Notes: a model not told the origin generated them from the letters alone. A DNA stretch of 52,716 nucleotides from an uncultured Bacteroidales bacterium (GCA_944321745.1 CALUML010000005.1:1-52716); one strand, 5' to 3'. Positions 18,701 to 28,384 are shown, counted from the first letter of the stretch. Made by a program: numbers and translations.

Positions 18701-21700
18701 GTGGTTCGCTTCAGTGACTATGCGGACATTTTGCCGGCAGACGGGCACATCATGTTCCGCATGGGGGCTTACTATTCGAAATCCACTTCCGTATATGTTG
18801 ATAATGTTGAGGTCGATTATGCTTCCGACTGCCTCAAGCCGACCAATCTCTCCAGCAAAGACCGCACAGCCCACAGTGTCACGCTCTATTGGGAACAAGG
18901 CGATGCGGAAAGTGCCTGGGACGTTATGGTGCTGAATGACGAGGAAATCACTCCCGCCACGGCCACGACCGAATATATCGTATACCATCAAGTGGTAAGC
19001 GGTACACCGGAAGCGAAAGTGGAAGGTTTGGAAGCCAACACGGCTTATTGGTATTATGTACGCAGCATTTGCGGTGAAGACACCACCCAGTGGGTGCAGA
19101 TACCTTGCGAATTCCGTACGGACTGCGAAATCCTCACGGTGGACAAGATGGGTGTCGAAACCTTTGAGGATGGTGAAACAAGCTTCGATTGCTGGATTAC
19201 GGGCACAACGCGTACCGATCCCACATCGACTACAGTTCCCAACCCGCCTTCTATCAACAATGTATCGACATTTGGAAGCAAAATGTTGTACTTTGCTAAT
19301 GCAGCAACCTCCAACAACGCTTACGCCATCATGCCGGAAATAGACATCGACAGTATCAGTCGCTTGCAAATGACGTTCTCGCTTACGTCAACCAGCACGG
19401 TGGCGACCAACCAGAACATCTTGATTGTCGGTGTCATATCCGATCCGTATGATGTCAACACATTCAGTCCGGTAGATACGGTATATGCGACAAAGGATGA
19501 ATTGATAGAAAATGTCGTCCGTTTCGATTCTTACAAGGGCGACCTTACGGGAAAGTTCGGTAAACGGGTCATGTTCCTTTCCAGCAAGGGTGAGGACGAG
19601 ACCAACTATGTCTATGTGGATAACATCATGCTGGATACCATTCCTTCGTGTATCGGTCCATCGGAAATAAGGGCGGACAGCATCGGCTGCGATGCGGCTG
19701 TCCTGGCTTGGGATGACTACATGTTGGATGGTTACAATGTGAAAGTGTCCACCGCTCCTTTGTCAAGGACGGAATTGGCCTCGGATGCACCCATTGAAAG
19801 TGTGGTGTTCGAACAGCAGGTGCCCGACACCAACCGGGTATTGGTGACGGGTCTGACTCCGATTACCACGTACTACATGTACGTGCAGGGCGTGTGCGAA
19901 GGCAATAATGCGAGCGACTGGTCGTTTGAGCGTTCGTTCACAAGTGCTTGCCCGCCGTCTTATGCCTTGCCATACTCCGAAGGGTTTGACGATTATGGTA
20001 CGGGCAGTTCGGTCATGGCTCCCTGCTGGACGACATATTATAAAGGCGGAACCACGTATCCGAATATGAATGCAACCTACAACAATACCGTGGATGGTGT
20101 GGCATCCATGTATGTGTATACGGCTAGCAGAACTGGGTATTACTGCATGGCCGTGTCGCCCACATTGGATACGGAAGACATTTCCGGTCTGCGCCTCTCG
20201 TTCGATGCGTTGAATGCAGCAGGTAACGACAATTACCGCTATAAATTGGTGGTCGGTGTCACACAGTATCCGGATAGCCTGACGCTTGACGCGTTCGTGC
20301 CGATCGATACCATCTGCATTCCGGAAGACTTCCCGGATGCCAAGACCAAGACTTGGTACAGCTATCAGTACGATTTGGACGGTTTGGATACGTTGACCAA
20401 CCTGGCTGCTTATAAGCACATCGTGTTTGTGGCTGACCGCAACCTGCAACGGTCATCGCCCACCTCCACCTCCGGGACATCGGGTGGATTGTATGTGGAC
20501 AACTTGCTGGTAGAATCCATCCCGACTTGCGAATATCCGACGGAAATCGAGGTTTCGAAATCGACCGAAAGCTCGTTCTTCGTATCGTGGACAGAACCGG
20601 CGAGTGCTGAAAAGTGGCAGATACAGACGGGCCCGAAAGACTTCACTTTGGGCGATGGGCAGATTGTCGATGCTGATGCCACTTCCTATGAGGTGATTGG
20701 TTTGCAGGCTCTGACGGAATATGATGTATATGTACGTTCCATCGGACAAAATGACACCAGCCGTTGGGCAGGACCGGCACGTGGCCGAACCCTGGGAATG
20801 CCAGTAACCACTTTCCCGTATACATGCGGCTTTGAAGAAGAGGCGGAAAATGCCAACTGGTCGGCCACGAACGGGGAAGCCACGAATGCCTGGTATGTGG
20901 GCAATGCCATCAGCAAGGATGGAGACGGTTCGCTCTACATTTCAAACGATGGTGGCGAAACGGCCGAATACACGGTAAGCTCTACCGCACCGGATAACGG
21001 CTCGGTATGGATGTCGCGTACATTGAAGTTGGAAAAGGGCGAATACACCATTTCGTTCGACTGGACCTGCTTTGGCAACAGCACATCCGACTTCATGCGG
21101 GCTGGGTTGTTGCCGGGCGAGGTAACCTTTGCCCCCAGCACTGGTACTACCCAGGGCAAGGTAACCAACCTGGACGGTTCGGTGACGACCATGTCATCTT
21201 CGGCAACTCCTAATGAATGGATTTACCTCGAAGGAGTGGATGAAGATGGCGACCAAGTCACCCGAATGAATGGCGTAGACACAACCGGAACGGAAATAGA
21301 CTGGCGTACCAATGTAGTACCTGTCATTATTACGGAGGACATGGCCGGGTACTATAATCTGGTGTTCTACTGGCGCAACTCGTCCACTTCGTCCAAGCAT
21401 CCGAATCCCTCGGCGGTGATAGATAACGTGCACATTGAACGGGCTGATTGTCCTGTGCCTGTTGACTTGAAACGCACCGTCTTAGGTGATACCACGCTGA
21501 CAGTGGCTTGGGAGTCCTTAAGCGAAAGCATTACGGCCTGGAATGTGAAAGTACTTGACACCGAATGGGGCGTTGACTCGGTAGGAACGGCTCCCGACTC
21601 GGTGGTGGTAGGCACGTACAGCGTAGAAAATGTTACGGAATGCAGCATCTCCGGACTTTTGCCCGACACCGAGTATTACATTTATGTGCAAGGAACTTGC

Positions 21701-24505
21701 GGTGGCAACTGGGCACGGGTTGATGCCAAGACCACCTGCGCACCTATGGAAATAGGCTATAAATGGACCTTCGATGAAGGCGGCGGCTATCCCACCGTTT
21801 CAAGCGACACCTACCTGGCTCCGGATTGCTGGGTTGTGGGGAATGAAAATACTTCAACCAACACAACGTACATCCCGTACATGATTACAGGGCAACATAG
21901 CAAGCCGACGAATGATTATATTTTTTCGATGGGAGAAGAGAAAGAATACGCCCTGAAGTTGTACTCCACATCCTCTTATGAAGGCTCTTATGCCATCATG
22001 CCGGCCTTCGTGGGAGATCCGGATACGTTGCAGGTGCATTTCTTCGCACGGGCGGCTTATTCGAGGAATACCATGACAACCGAAGGGTATAAGATAAGCA
22101 CGACTTATACGGGTAGCAGTTATGCCCATTCCATTATCGTGGGTACGGTGACCGACCCGTACGACATCGGCACGTTCCAGCCTTTGGACACCTTGGAAAT
22201 GGATGTGCTCACCACCAGCATGTATGCTAACGAGGAGAACGATTGGTTATTCAATGAGTTCTATGTGTCGTTGAAGGGAGCCGAAGGGCAATATGTAACG
22301 TTTATGTCGAAGTTCGACAAGAACAATTATGCTTTCATTGACAATGTGACGATAGAGCCCGAAGGTGTATGTAGCCGCCCGACATCTTTAGCCGCCAGTG
22401 ACATCCATGCCAGTCGTGCAAAGGTGTCATGGCTTGGGAATGCGGAAAGTTACATTGTGTCGGTAGCTACGGACGAAGAGATGGTCAACGTGGTTGCCGT
22501 AGATACGGTAGCGGCCACTTCGACCACCTTGGATGAACTGGAAGCCGGTACGACTTACTACATCACTGTCCAAGCCGTGTGTGGATCAGTCAAAAGCCGC
22601 GCATCGTCCGTATACTCGTTTGCCACGGCACATGATGTGCTCTATCGTGAGCTGTTCACTGCATTTGAACATGTTCCGGAAGGCTGGGAACGGTATGACA
22701 AGCGTTGGTATATGGCGGGTACCTTTACTCCCGACAGTTTGGGAACCCAGCAAGCCATCACGGTAACAGGTTCCACGGCCGCTTGGGTACACAACGATGG
22801 TGAAGATGCAAGCAATGTGGCAATAGTCAGTCCGCACCATTACATCACCACGCAGGGCAGCAGCACGTACAATTGGTTCGTTTCGCCTGCAGTAGAATTG
22901 CCGGAATTGTCCGGCGCGGACAACGAAGGCTTGTGGCTGACGTTTGAGGCCATGCTGACTGCGTATGATAGTTTCGAAGCGATACCGGAAACAGCGACCA
23001 ACACGGACGACCGCTTCCTGGTGGTCATCTCCGAGGATGCGGGTGCTACTTGGAAACCGGAAAATGTCACCACATGGAGCAATGACAGTCTGAAGCGTTA
23101 CGATTATCGCTTCAACGACATTCCGGCACAATTCACCATGTATCGCATTCACTTGGAAGAATTCGCAGGTAAAACCATCAAAGTAGCTTTCTATTTGGAA
23201 TCGACAGTCAATAACGAAAGGTTCGACCTTCACATTGACAACGTGCGTATCAACCGTTTTGTGGAAGATGAGCCGTTAGAAAGCACATGCGAAGGGAACG
23301 ACTACGAAGGTCACGGCTTCTACATCACATACGATAACCTGACGGCGGGTACGAATACGTATGAACGTACGGTATATGCTTCGTCATCGAATGCGGCAGA
23401 TAGCATCATCTCGCTCACTTTGGAAGTAGGTGCAATGTCCACCTACACCATCGAGGCCACCACCTGCGAAGGTGAACCGTATGAAAATTACGACTTCGAG
23501 GTGGCCGCAGGCGAATCGGGCGAGTTCAAACGCAAGCTGAAGAGTGAAGAAACCGGTTGCGACAGCGTGGCCGTGCTGAAACTGAACATCATCGAAGCCC
23601 TACGGGTACAGTTGATGGACACCATCTGCCAAGGTCAGACTTACACCTTCGGTGGACAGGAACTCAACCGCACCGGAATCCATGTGGACACTGTGGCTTC
23701 GCTCGTGACGGGCTGCGACAGCATCACCACCTTGGCACTCACCGTGCGGGATGCCTTGCGCACCACCCTGACGGAAGTGGCCTGCTTCGGCGAGCCGTAC
23801 ACTTTCGGCGAGTTAACCTTGACGGCGAGCGGCACGTATGCGGATACGCTCCAAACGGATGCGGGCTGCGACAGCATCGTGACACTGAATCTCACCGTGC
23901 GCGACGAAATACCGCCCACCCACATCTACGGCTATGTATGCCCGGATGAAACGTATACGGATGAGCACTTCGAGGGCGTACCGGCACGGGTTGAACCGTA
24001 CGAACTGACGGTAACGACCGACTGGGGCGCGTGCGACAGCCTCCTGGTGCTCCACCTCACGGAGCTGGATGATGACACCGTGTACACGGAATACCGCATA
24101 GACGAAGACGAACTGCCGTTCACGTACCACGGCAAGACCTATAATGTGGGCGAAACGGGTGCGCATGTGCAGACGTTGGAGGTAACGAGCCAAAGCGGCA
24201 ACTGCTCGGCAGTGCTGGTGGCTACGCTCATCATCGGCGACAACGTGGGCATGGGCATGACGCAGGGCGGCACCCTCAACATCGTGCCGACGCTCATCAA
24301 CCGCGGTCAAAGCGTGCGCCTGTCCGGCTCGGGAGCTGCGGAACTGGAAGTGGCCGTGTTCGACATGACGGGTCGCCTGGTATTCCACGACGAGTCGATG
24401 GCGATGCCGGCCGAACTCCAGGCGTTCGACGCTTCGGGCATTTACACCGTGAAAGCCATAGACGGCAGCGGGCAAGTGATGTACGGACGTGTAATCGTGA
24501 AGTAA
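15731..24505 (+). CDS. Giant secreted T9SS cargo of alternating jelly-roll and Fn3 modules
   Basis: A 2924-aa protein with a signal peptide (~1-25, ending TSAVAAQE). By eye it holds nine jelly-roll modules of the cleaved-adhesin/choice-of-anchor-J type, starting near 15805, 16600, 17442, 18295, 19150, 19960, 20812, 21760 and 22636. Each opens with a LPY-x-E-x-FD-like strand and closes with a YVDNV-like strand and usually a Cys. Eight Fn3-like domains alternate with them (ending T-x-YYxYV-x-x-xCG), so the repeat unit is about 280 aa. From ~23280 come four or five CEG-x-x-Y-x-FG ... GCDSI repeats, then a type A T9SS sorting domain (24255-24505; VAVFDMTGRLVFHDES ... YTVKAIDGSGQVMYGRVIVK). This suggests a long surface filament exported by type IX secretion. 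Ligand and processing are unknown. The repeat region is AT-richer than flanking genes. Confidence 0.9.
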   Translation: MKKTYKFLGFMAVLFLWGTSAVAAQEVEYALNESFEQGLPDGWTQEHVSGSVDWIAETGGVYPAGAADGQGRVALRNTTEQTQGFVTRLVTPVMDLSNMTLPILIFSHAQEHNLGDVDELRVYYRTSASSDWILLEEGGVFTDRIRTWETDTIVLSGSSRTYQIAFEGTDKFGRGVVLDKVQVRPIPTCTDPQLTLIDENTSSSFRVNWMASFDAQSCVVRVSESRLEDPETASPDDLFLDTVVVGASSCLIEGLDVNTTYYAYVKANCGGESSGWMETSYTTQATVTLPHSEDFNMDYEPNVIHQSPNSWIWGNSWPEERYNFAPFVNSNTSYEQRDNYAADNTSVVCFASGNNTEGIIDPGEICWLISPELIIDTVQHSISDVEITFWGSCYKYVGEDYASSLIVGIMENPQDITSIVPIDTVTIERTNSFKEFIVSLENYTGKGRYVVFASAFDKENIFYLDNVTFDYKPANPRIMDVSVSKITTNTATVQIDPRGSNWEVVVTSEETADPASVQSPVYKQTNLSGSTHELTNLPSGEALCVYVRSVGADGTYGAWSTAVQFRTFCNLPLPMSFGFEEDEGRVHCSFYDGKMTGTKAYVTECLYPYSNGTSTQPVQVITNETSITNAHSGDYGLNLLSGSDTISEFTYVAFPPVEDVTEVQISFWMGVPYARASRLEVGVMTDPTDPTTFTPMARYTPTAITTVAEGRSFQQCVVAFTDYEGDGKFISIREWYQRVIIDDVVIEKLPSCPRATDLVGTPLNVPTGDSVRLDWKGNGSDRFRILVDVFDMTDSLETDTYKALIDTTVTGVETVVLGGLTSNTNYYTTIKSVCEGIETEWWAVSGFTTVCREKELLPYFENFDRFVASDFKVSDSTTINCWFTTFQTYGGTWPSMSSYGAYSEPNHLYLNGYDNHTTTGEMGKSARRDYVALPIMEAPVNQLQVNFFTKPSLGASLIVGVLPNLGDTTSFIPVDTITAGERDANVWGEHVVRFSDYADILPADGHIMFRMGAYYSKSTSVYVDNVEVDYASDCLKPTNLSSKDRTAHSVTLYWEQGDAESAWDVMVLNDEEITPATATTEYIVYHQVVSGTPEAKVEGLEANTAYWYYVRSICGEDTTQWVQIPCEFRTDCEILTVDKMGVETFEDGETSFDCWITGTTRTDPTSTTVPNPPSINNVSTFGSKMLYFANAATSNNAYAIMPEIDIDSISRLQMTFSLTSTSTVATNQNILIVGVISDPYDVNTFSPVDTVYATKDELIENVVRFDSYKGDLTGKFGKRVMFLSSKGEDETNYVYVDNIMLDTIPSCIGPSEIRADSIGCDAAVLAWDDYMLDGYNVKVSTAPLSRTELASDAPIESVVFEQQVPDTNRVLVTGLTPITTYYMYVQGVCEGNNASDWSFERSFTSACPPSYALPYSEGFDDYGTGSSVMAPCWTTYYKGGTTYPNMNATYNNTVDGVASMYVYTASRTGYYCMAVSPTLDTEDISGLRLSFDALNAAGNDNYRYKLVVGVTQYPDSLTLDAFVPIDTICIPEDFPDAKTKTWYSYQYDLDGLDTLTNLAAYKHIVFVADRNLQRSSPTSTSGTSGGLYVDNLLVESIPTCEYPTEIEVSKSTESSFFVSWTEPASAEKWQIQTGPKDFTLGDGQIVDADATSYEVIGLQALTEYDVYVRSIGQNDTSRWAGPARGRTLGMPVTTFPYTCGFEEEAENANWSATNGEATNAWYVGNAISKDGDGSLYISNDGGETAEYTVSSTAPDNGSVWMSRTLKLEKGEYTISFDWTCFGNSTSDFMRAGLLPGEVTFAPSTGTTQGKVTNLDGSVTTMSSSATPNEWIYLEGVDEDGDQVTRMNGVDTTGTEIDWRTNVVPVIITEDMAGYYNLVFYWRNSSTSSKHPNPSAVIDNVHIERADCPVPVDLKRTVLGDTTLTVAWESLSESITAWNVKVLDTEWGVDSVGTAPDSVVVGTYSVENVTECSISGLLPDTEYYIYVQGTCGGNWARVDAKTTCAPMEIGYKWTFDEGGGYPTVSSDTYLAPDCWVVGNENTSTNTTYIPYMITGQHSKPTNDYIFSMGEEKEYALKLYSTSSYEGSYAIMPAFVGDPDTLQVHFFARAAYSRNTMTTEGYKISTTYTGSSYAHSIIVGTVTDPYDIGTFQPLDTLEMDVLTTSMYANEENDWLFNEFYVSLKGAEGQYVTFMSKFDKNNYAFIDNVTIEPEGVCSRPTSLAASDIHASRAKVSWLGNAESYIVSVATDEEMVNVVAVDTVAATSTTLDELEAGTTYYITVQAVCGSVKSRASSVYSFATAHDVLYRELFTAFEHVPEGWERYDKRWYMAGTFTPDSLGTQQAITVTGSTAAWVHNDGEDASNVAIVSPHHYITTQGSSTYNWFVSPAVELPELSGADNEGLWLTFEAMLTAYDSFEAIPETATNTDDRFLVVISEDAGATWKPENVTTWSNDSLKRYDYRFNDIPAQFTMYRIHLEEFAGKTIKVAFYLESTVNNERFDLHIDNVRINRFVEDEPLESTCEGNDYEGHGFYITYDNLTAGTNTYERTVYASSSNAADSIISLTLEVGAMSTYTIEATTCEGEPYENYDFEVAAGESGEFKRKLKSEETGCDSVAVLKLNIIEALRVQLMDTICQGQTYTFGGQELNRTGIHVDTVASLVTGCDSITTLALTVRDALRTTLTEVACFGEPYTFGELTLTASGTYADTLQTDAGCDSIVTLNLTVRDEIPPTHIYGYVCPDETYTDEHFEGVPARVEPYELTVTTDWGACDSLLVLHLTELDDDTVYTEYRIDEDELPFTYHGKTYNVGETGAHVQTLEVTSQSGNCSAVLVATLIIGDNVGMGMTQGGTLNIVPTLINRGQSVRLSGSGAAELEVAVFDMTGRLVFHDESMAMPAELQAFDASGIYTVKAIDGSGQVMYGRVIVK

Positions 24506-25020
24506 TGAACACACACGTCATCTGATGTAATAGTAGCACGGAGGAGTGCGGAAGGTGAAAGCCTCCGCGCCCCTCTGTGTTCTCTTTATGTGAAAACAGA
24601 AGTCGGAAGAAGTCAGAAATCGGAAAGTATAGGCAAGCCCAACGGGCTTGTGGCATTCAGCGTAGGGCAACGCCCTATGGACAGAGGCAAGAAGCAAGAG
24701 GTGAAAGGCGAGAGGTAAGAGCCAAGGAACAAGAAATCATCTGCGTCAATCTGCGGGAGACAAAATCCGTGTGCTGCGTGTGTTGCGGTCATTCGTGTGA
24801 TTTGCGTCATTCGTGTTCCTCCCTATTGAAATCAAAAATTTAGCATCTGAAATTTGAAATTATCATGTACGATATGAGCAATGGCCGCCTGAGCGGTCGG
24901 AGTGGATAACATAGTATGGTGTGTCCAAACGGGTATGATATATCCGCTTGGGCACACCGTTTTTTTTACAAGGAGAATGAAGGTGTATCAAAAACAGGCT
25001 ACTTATTATTTATATTCTAC
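24506..25020. other. Gene-free leader with repeats, hairpins and an intrinsic terminator
   Basis: No gene in these 515 bases. Contents in order: purine-rich segments; a REP-like element at 24634-24680 whose first hairpin is AAGCCC-AAC-GGGCTT, a compensated variant; AAGAGGTAAGAG-type micro-repeats (24690-24735); a TTCGTGTGATTTGCGTCATTCGTG repeat-like stretch (24730-24825); a GAAATTTGAAATT micro-repeat (24845-24862); a small GGCCGC-CTGA-GCGGTC hairpin (about 24882-24897); and a strong terminator (24918-24967). An extended open frame from 24916 runs through the terminator and is not used. Confidence 0.7.
24918..24967 (+). terminator. Strong intrinsic terminator or attenuator before the second cargo paralogue
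   Basis: A 15-bp stem (24918-24932 with 24944-24958, including G-U pairs) and an 11-base AT-rich loop are followed by a run of eight T. It lies over 400 bases after the giant gene and only 54 bases before the next ATG. It may therefore end a short leader or small RNA rather than the giant gene itself. Confidence 0.8.
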
Positions 25021-28000
25021 ATGAAACGGCTTTTATTATTATCCATGGCGGGGCTGCTCTTCGCCATTCCCCGGCTGGCCGGGCAGATAACCCATTACCG
25101 CTGCGACTTTGAAAATGCCAATCAGAACAGCGAGTGGATTAACAATGTTGAGAATTGCATCTGTAACAAAGACCTCCAGTTCAGCGACAAGTGGTACGTA
25201 GGTTCGGGCACAAACAATGGGGGGGATAATTGTTTGTATATATCGTCCGATGGCGGGCTTACCCCTTCCTATCACGCAGGAACATTCATGGCAACTTACT
25301 GCACCTTGCAATTGACGGCAGGAAATTATGAATTGTCTTTTGACTGGATGACTGGCTCAAGCGGTTCAACACGTGATGTGCTGACCGTGGCATGGATACC
25401 CGATAGCGAGCCAACAACATTGCACTGCAGCAGCAATGCATTGATGATTAATACCCCCTCATACCTGAATACCTATGGACTGTCTCCGGAAGGGATGACA
25501 ACCGATTCGTTGTCGTCTGCCTCATGGAAAACTTCCATATTCCGTTTTACATCGGATGGCAAGCCGGGACGTCTTGTGTTCGGTTGGCTAAGCCAAGGCT
25601 TGAGTTCATCGGGCACTACGGACCTGAAAGGAGCGTGCGTGGATAATATTTACGTGAAGCCCCAGGGTGGCTGTCCGATTCCGACGGACTTGGCAGTTGA
25701 CATAGTTGACAACAAGGTGGAATTTACCTGGCAAGGTGAAGCCGGTGCTATCTATGATGTGAAATGCTATTCTTATGCTACCGACAGTTGGCAGGAGTTT
25801 AACGGTGTGACGGAACAATCCCGTACTTTCTTTGGAATGCAAGCCGGACAAGCGGACTTTTATGTGCGTACGGCATGTGAGGATGAAACCAGCCACTGGG
25901 TGCAAATGTCCGAACTGCTTTATTTTGCAGAAGAAGGCTGTGTGGATTATTTGCATTTGGCTGATGAAAATTGTTATATTGGTATGCATCAGGGGAATGC
26001 CGTCATGAGTGACCGTAGTCGTGGCAAGGTAGATTTCGGACCGGGCGATAAACGCAGCCGGCATACCATCTACATGACACAGGGAGAATATGACCCCAAT
26101 ACAGAATATAGATTGCCTACCATACCTCCGGGCGAAATGGCCTCTGTCCGCTTAGGGAATGACGACGTAAAAGCCAATGCGGAGTGCATCGAATATTCAT
26201 TTGTGGTGGATGCCGATGTGTCATCGGTACTGCGGATGAACTATGCGGTGGTAATGGATGAACCGTCTACCAGCAGGCATCAAATTGCGCAACAGGCTGC
26301 GTTCACGCTGGAGGTGCTGGATGGAACTTCGCGCGTGCCGTGTACCTATGCCAAGTTTGCTGTGGGGTATGATACAACCGATGAGACCTGGCATTCTTGC
26401 CCGGGGCAAGGTGGAACAAACTGGTGGAAAGAATGGACAACCATAGGGGTCAATTTGGAAGACTATGATGGCAAGACCTTGACCATACGTCTGTCAACCT
26501 TTGACTGTACGGCTTCCGGGCATTTTGCCTATGCCTATTTTACGTTGGAATGCGGTACGAGCGAATTGGAAGGCATCACCTGCGGGCAGCCGACTACCGA
26601 ATTTATCGCTCCCGAAGGGTTTGACTATCGTTGGTATCGGGCGGATGACCCGAGCAATATCAGGGGGACAGAACAGATATTCACGGTGAATGAAACAGAC
26701 ACATTTACCTATTATTGCGATGTGATATTTCCGGGCAGTAATGCCGGGAACGATTGCTACTTCACGCTGGAAGCCAGTGCCGTGCCACGTTTCCCGGTGG
26801 CGGCGGCGGATTATGAACTGGATATAACAGGATGCCGGAATGTCGTAACATTCAACAATCTCAGCCATATACTGACCGAAAACCAGATCACGTACGACAC
26901 TACCCACACCGCCCTGCCGTGCGAAACGACCTACTGGGACTTCGGCGACGGCACCACGACCATGGAGTACAGTCCCACGCATGAGTTCCCGCTCGAAGGG
27001 GGCACGTATAATGTGAAACTGGTGTCGGGCATTTCGAGCGATTTGTGTCAGGACAGCATCATCATTCCCATCACCTTGCCGCGACTGGGTACGAAAATGG
27101 ACACCATCCCGCTGTATGGCTGCTCGAACAACCTGCCCTTCATCCTGCCCGACGGGCAGCAGGCGTGGGCTACCGGCTATTTCCAAGACCAGAATAGCGG
27201 CCTGACGCAATATGGTTGCGACAGCCTGGTGGTGTACGACGTGACCATCGGCGATGCGGTGGAAGCGCGCGACACCATTTGCTCGGACGACGTGCCATAC
27301 ATGTTCATGGGCGACGCCTTGACGCAGTCGGGCACATACACGGCAGAAGGAGCCAGCGCGTTTGGATGCGACAGCGTGTTGCACCTGGTAGTGCTGGAGG
27401 ACCTGCACGTGGAAGTACCCGCCGCCCCGCAGGCTTGCGCGGACGAGGCGTTGCTGGACATTGCCTACCAAGTGACGAACGGCCTGGCCACGGACTTCAG
27501 CCTGGAATACCTGGAGGCGGGCAGCAACCTGGCAGACACCACGGGGCAGGTCACCGCTTCGCCTTTGCAGATACCGCTCCCTGCCGATGTGCGTCCGGGG
27601 CATTACGCGGCGAACCTGATTTTCCTGAATGCCGACTGCGGCAACGACACGGTGCCTTTGAATATTGCCATCTTTTATCCCTCGTCCGTCTTGGCGCAAC
27701 GTTGGAACGATGTGTTGTTCGTGCAGAATGCGGACTACAACGGCGGGTATGAGTTCTCGGGTTATCAATGGTACAGGAATGACGAGCCGATAGACGGCGA
27801 AACGGCTTCCTACCTGTATGTTTCCAGTGGTTTGGACCAGGCGGCGGAATACCGCGTGGAACTGACCCGCTCGGACGACGGGATGACGGTGTCCACTTGC
27901 CCGGTCGTGCCTTATGCGGCAGACAACGTGACCTTGACGCTGGCATCGAGCATCGTGCCCGAGGGGGGCGAGGTGCTTGTGTCATCGGCACACAGCGGCA

Positions 28001-28161
28001 CGGCATCGCTATACTCGCTCAGCGGGGTGCTGCTCAACCGCCAGACGCTCACCGGGGGCACGACAAGCCTTGCCGCCCCCACGCAGGCGGGCTACTACCT
28101 GCTGCGGGTGGAACTGGACAACGGGCAGGTGAAGACGTATCATTTGCAAATAGTCAAATAA
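25021..28161 (+). CDS. Large secreted T9SS cargo, paralogue of the 12169 gene
   Basis: A 1046-aa secreted protein; I take the ATG at 25021 (MKRLLLLSMAGLLFAIPRLAGQ, a clear signal peptide) rather than a GTG-like start upstream that crosses a terminator. Order: jelly-roll domain (~24-215; RCDFENANQNSEWI, LYISSDGG), Fn3-like (~220-305), large β-rich domain (~310-570; HTIYMTQGEYDPN, LPTIPPGEMASVRLGN, WTTIGVNLEDYDGKTLTIRL), PKD-like from ~592 (TYWDFGDGTTT), two GCDS-type repeats (~705-790), an Ig-like stretch (YQWYRNDEPI near 920) and a type A T9SS sorting domain (~969-1046). The PKD-like domain begins at the same residue number as in the 12169 protein. Base composition steps sharply from AT-richer to GC-rich near 26880, at the homologous point. 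Confidence 0.88.
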   Translation: MKRLLLLSMAGLLFAIPRLAGQITHYRCDFENANQNSEWINNVENCICNKDLQFSDKWYVGSGTNNGGDNCLYISSDGGLTPSYHAGTFMATYCTLQLTAGNYELSFDWMTGSSGSTRDVLTVAWIPDSEPTTLHCSSNALMINTPSYLNTYGLSPEGMTTDSLSSASWKTSIFRFTSDGKPGRLVFGWLSQGLSSSGTTDLKGACVDNIYVKPQGGCPIPTDLAVDIVDNKVEFTWQGEAGAIYDVKCYSYATDSWQEFNGVTEQSRTFFGMQAGQADFYVRTACEDETSHWVQMSELLYFAEEGCVDYLHLADENCYIGMHQGNAVMSDRSRGKVDFGPGDKRSRHTIYMTQGEYDPNTEYRLPTIPPGEMASVRLGNDDVKANAECIEYSFVVDADVSSVLRMNYAVVMDEPSTSRHQIAQQAAFTLEVLDGTSRVPCTYAKFAVGYDTTDETWHSCPGQGGTNWWKEWTTIGVNLEDYDGKTLTIRLSTFDCTASGHFAYAYFTLECGTSELEGITCGQPTTEFIAPEGFDYRWYRADDPSNIRGTEQIFTVNETDTFTYYCDVIFPGSNAGNDCYFTLEASAVPRFPVAAADYELDITGCRNVVTFNNLSHILTENQITYDTTHTALPCETTYWDFGDGTTTMEYSPTHEFPLEGGTYNVKLVSGISSDLCQDSIIIPITLPRLGTKMDTIPLYGCSNNLPFILPDGQQAWATGYFQDQNSGLTQYGCDSLVVYDVTIGDAVEARDTICSDDVPYMFMGDALTQSGTYTAEGASAFGCDSVLHLVVLEDLHVEVPAAPQACADEALLDIAYQVTNGLATDFSLEYLEAGSNLADTTGQVTASPLQIPLPADVRPGHYAANLIFLNADCGNDTVPLNIAIFYPSSVLAQRWNDVLFVQNADYNGGYEFSGYQWYRNDEPIDGETASYLYVSSGLDQAAEYRVELTRSDDGMTVSTCPVVPYAADNVTLTLASSIVPEGGEVLVSSAHSGTASLYSLSGVLLNRQTLTGGTTSLAAPTQAGYYLLRVELDNGQVKTYHLQIVK

Positions 28162-28384
28162 CACGGGCAAGTTTTATAAAGTAAAAAAGGATAGTATGCA
28201 AAGACGCAAGGACGCGGAGATTTTTTCCATGCGCAATAACAAAAAGACGCAAAGTGGAAATCCGATGGCCGGATTTCCGTGGCACCGCCATGATGGGGGA
28301 TGCGTCTTTTATCCTTCGCGTCTTTCCGTCTTTGCGTACACCAATCGTTAATCACTAATCGTCAATCATTAATCACTGATTTCG
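28162..28384. repeat. Inverted-repeat element and AATCACT micro-repeat
   Basis: At about 28197-28340 is an imperfect inverted-repeat element: left GCAAAGACGCAAGGACGC, an inner GGAAATCCG...CGGATTTCC hairpin (28256-28279), and right CGCGTCTTTCCGTCTTTGCG. It resembles the element at 3572-3670. The AATCACT micro-repeat follows at 28342-28380, ending 4 bases before the next ATG. Confidence 0.75.

Noticed and set aside
24916..25020. Longer start for the second cargo paralogue
   Set aside because: It would read through a strong terminator hairpin and hide an otherwise clean signal peptide starting at 25021.
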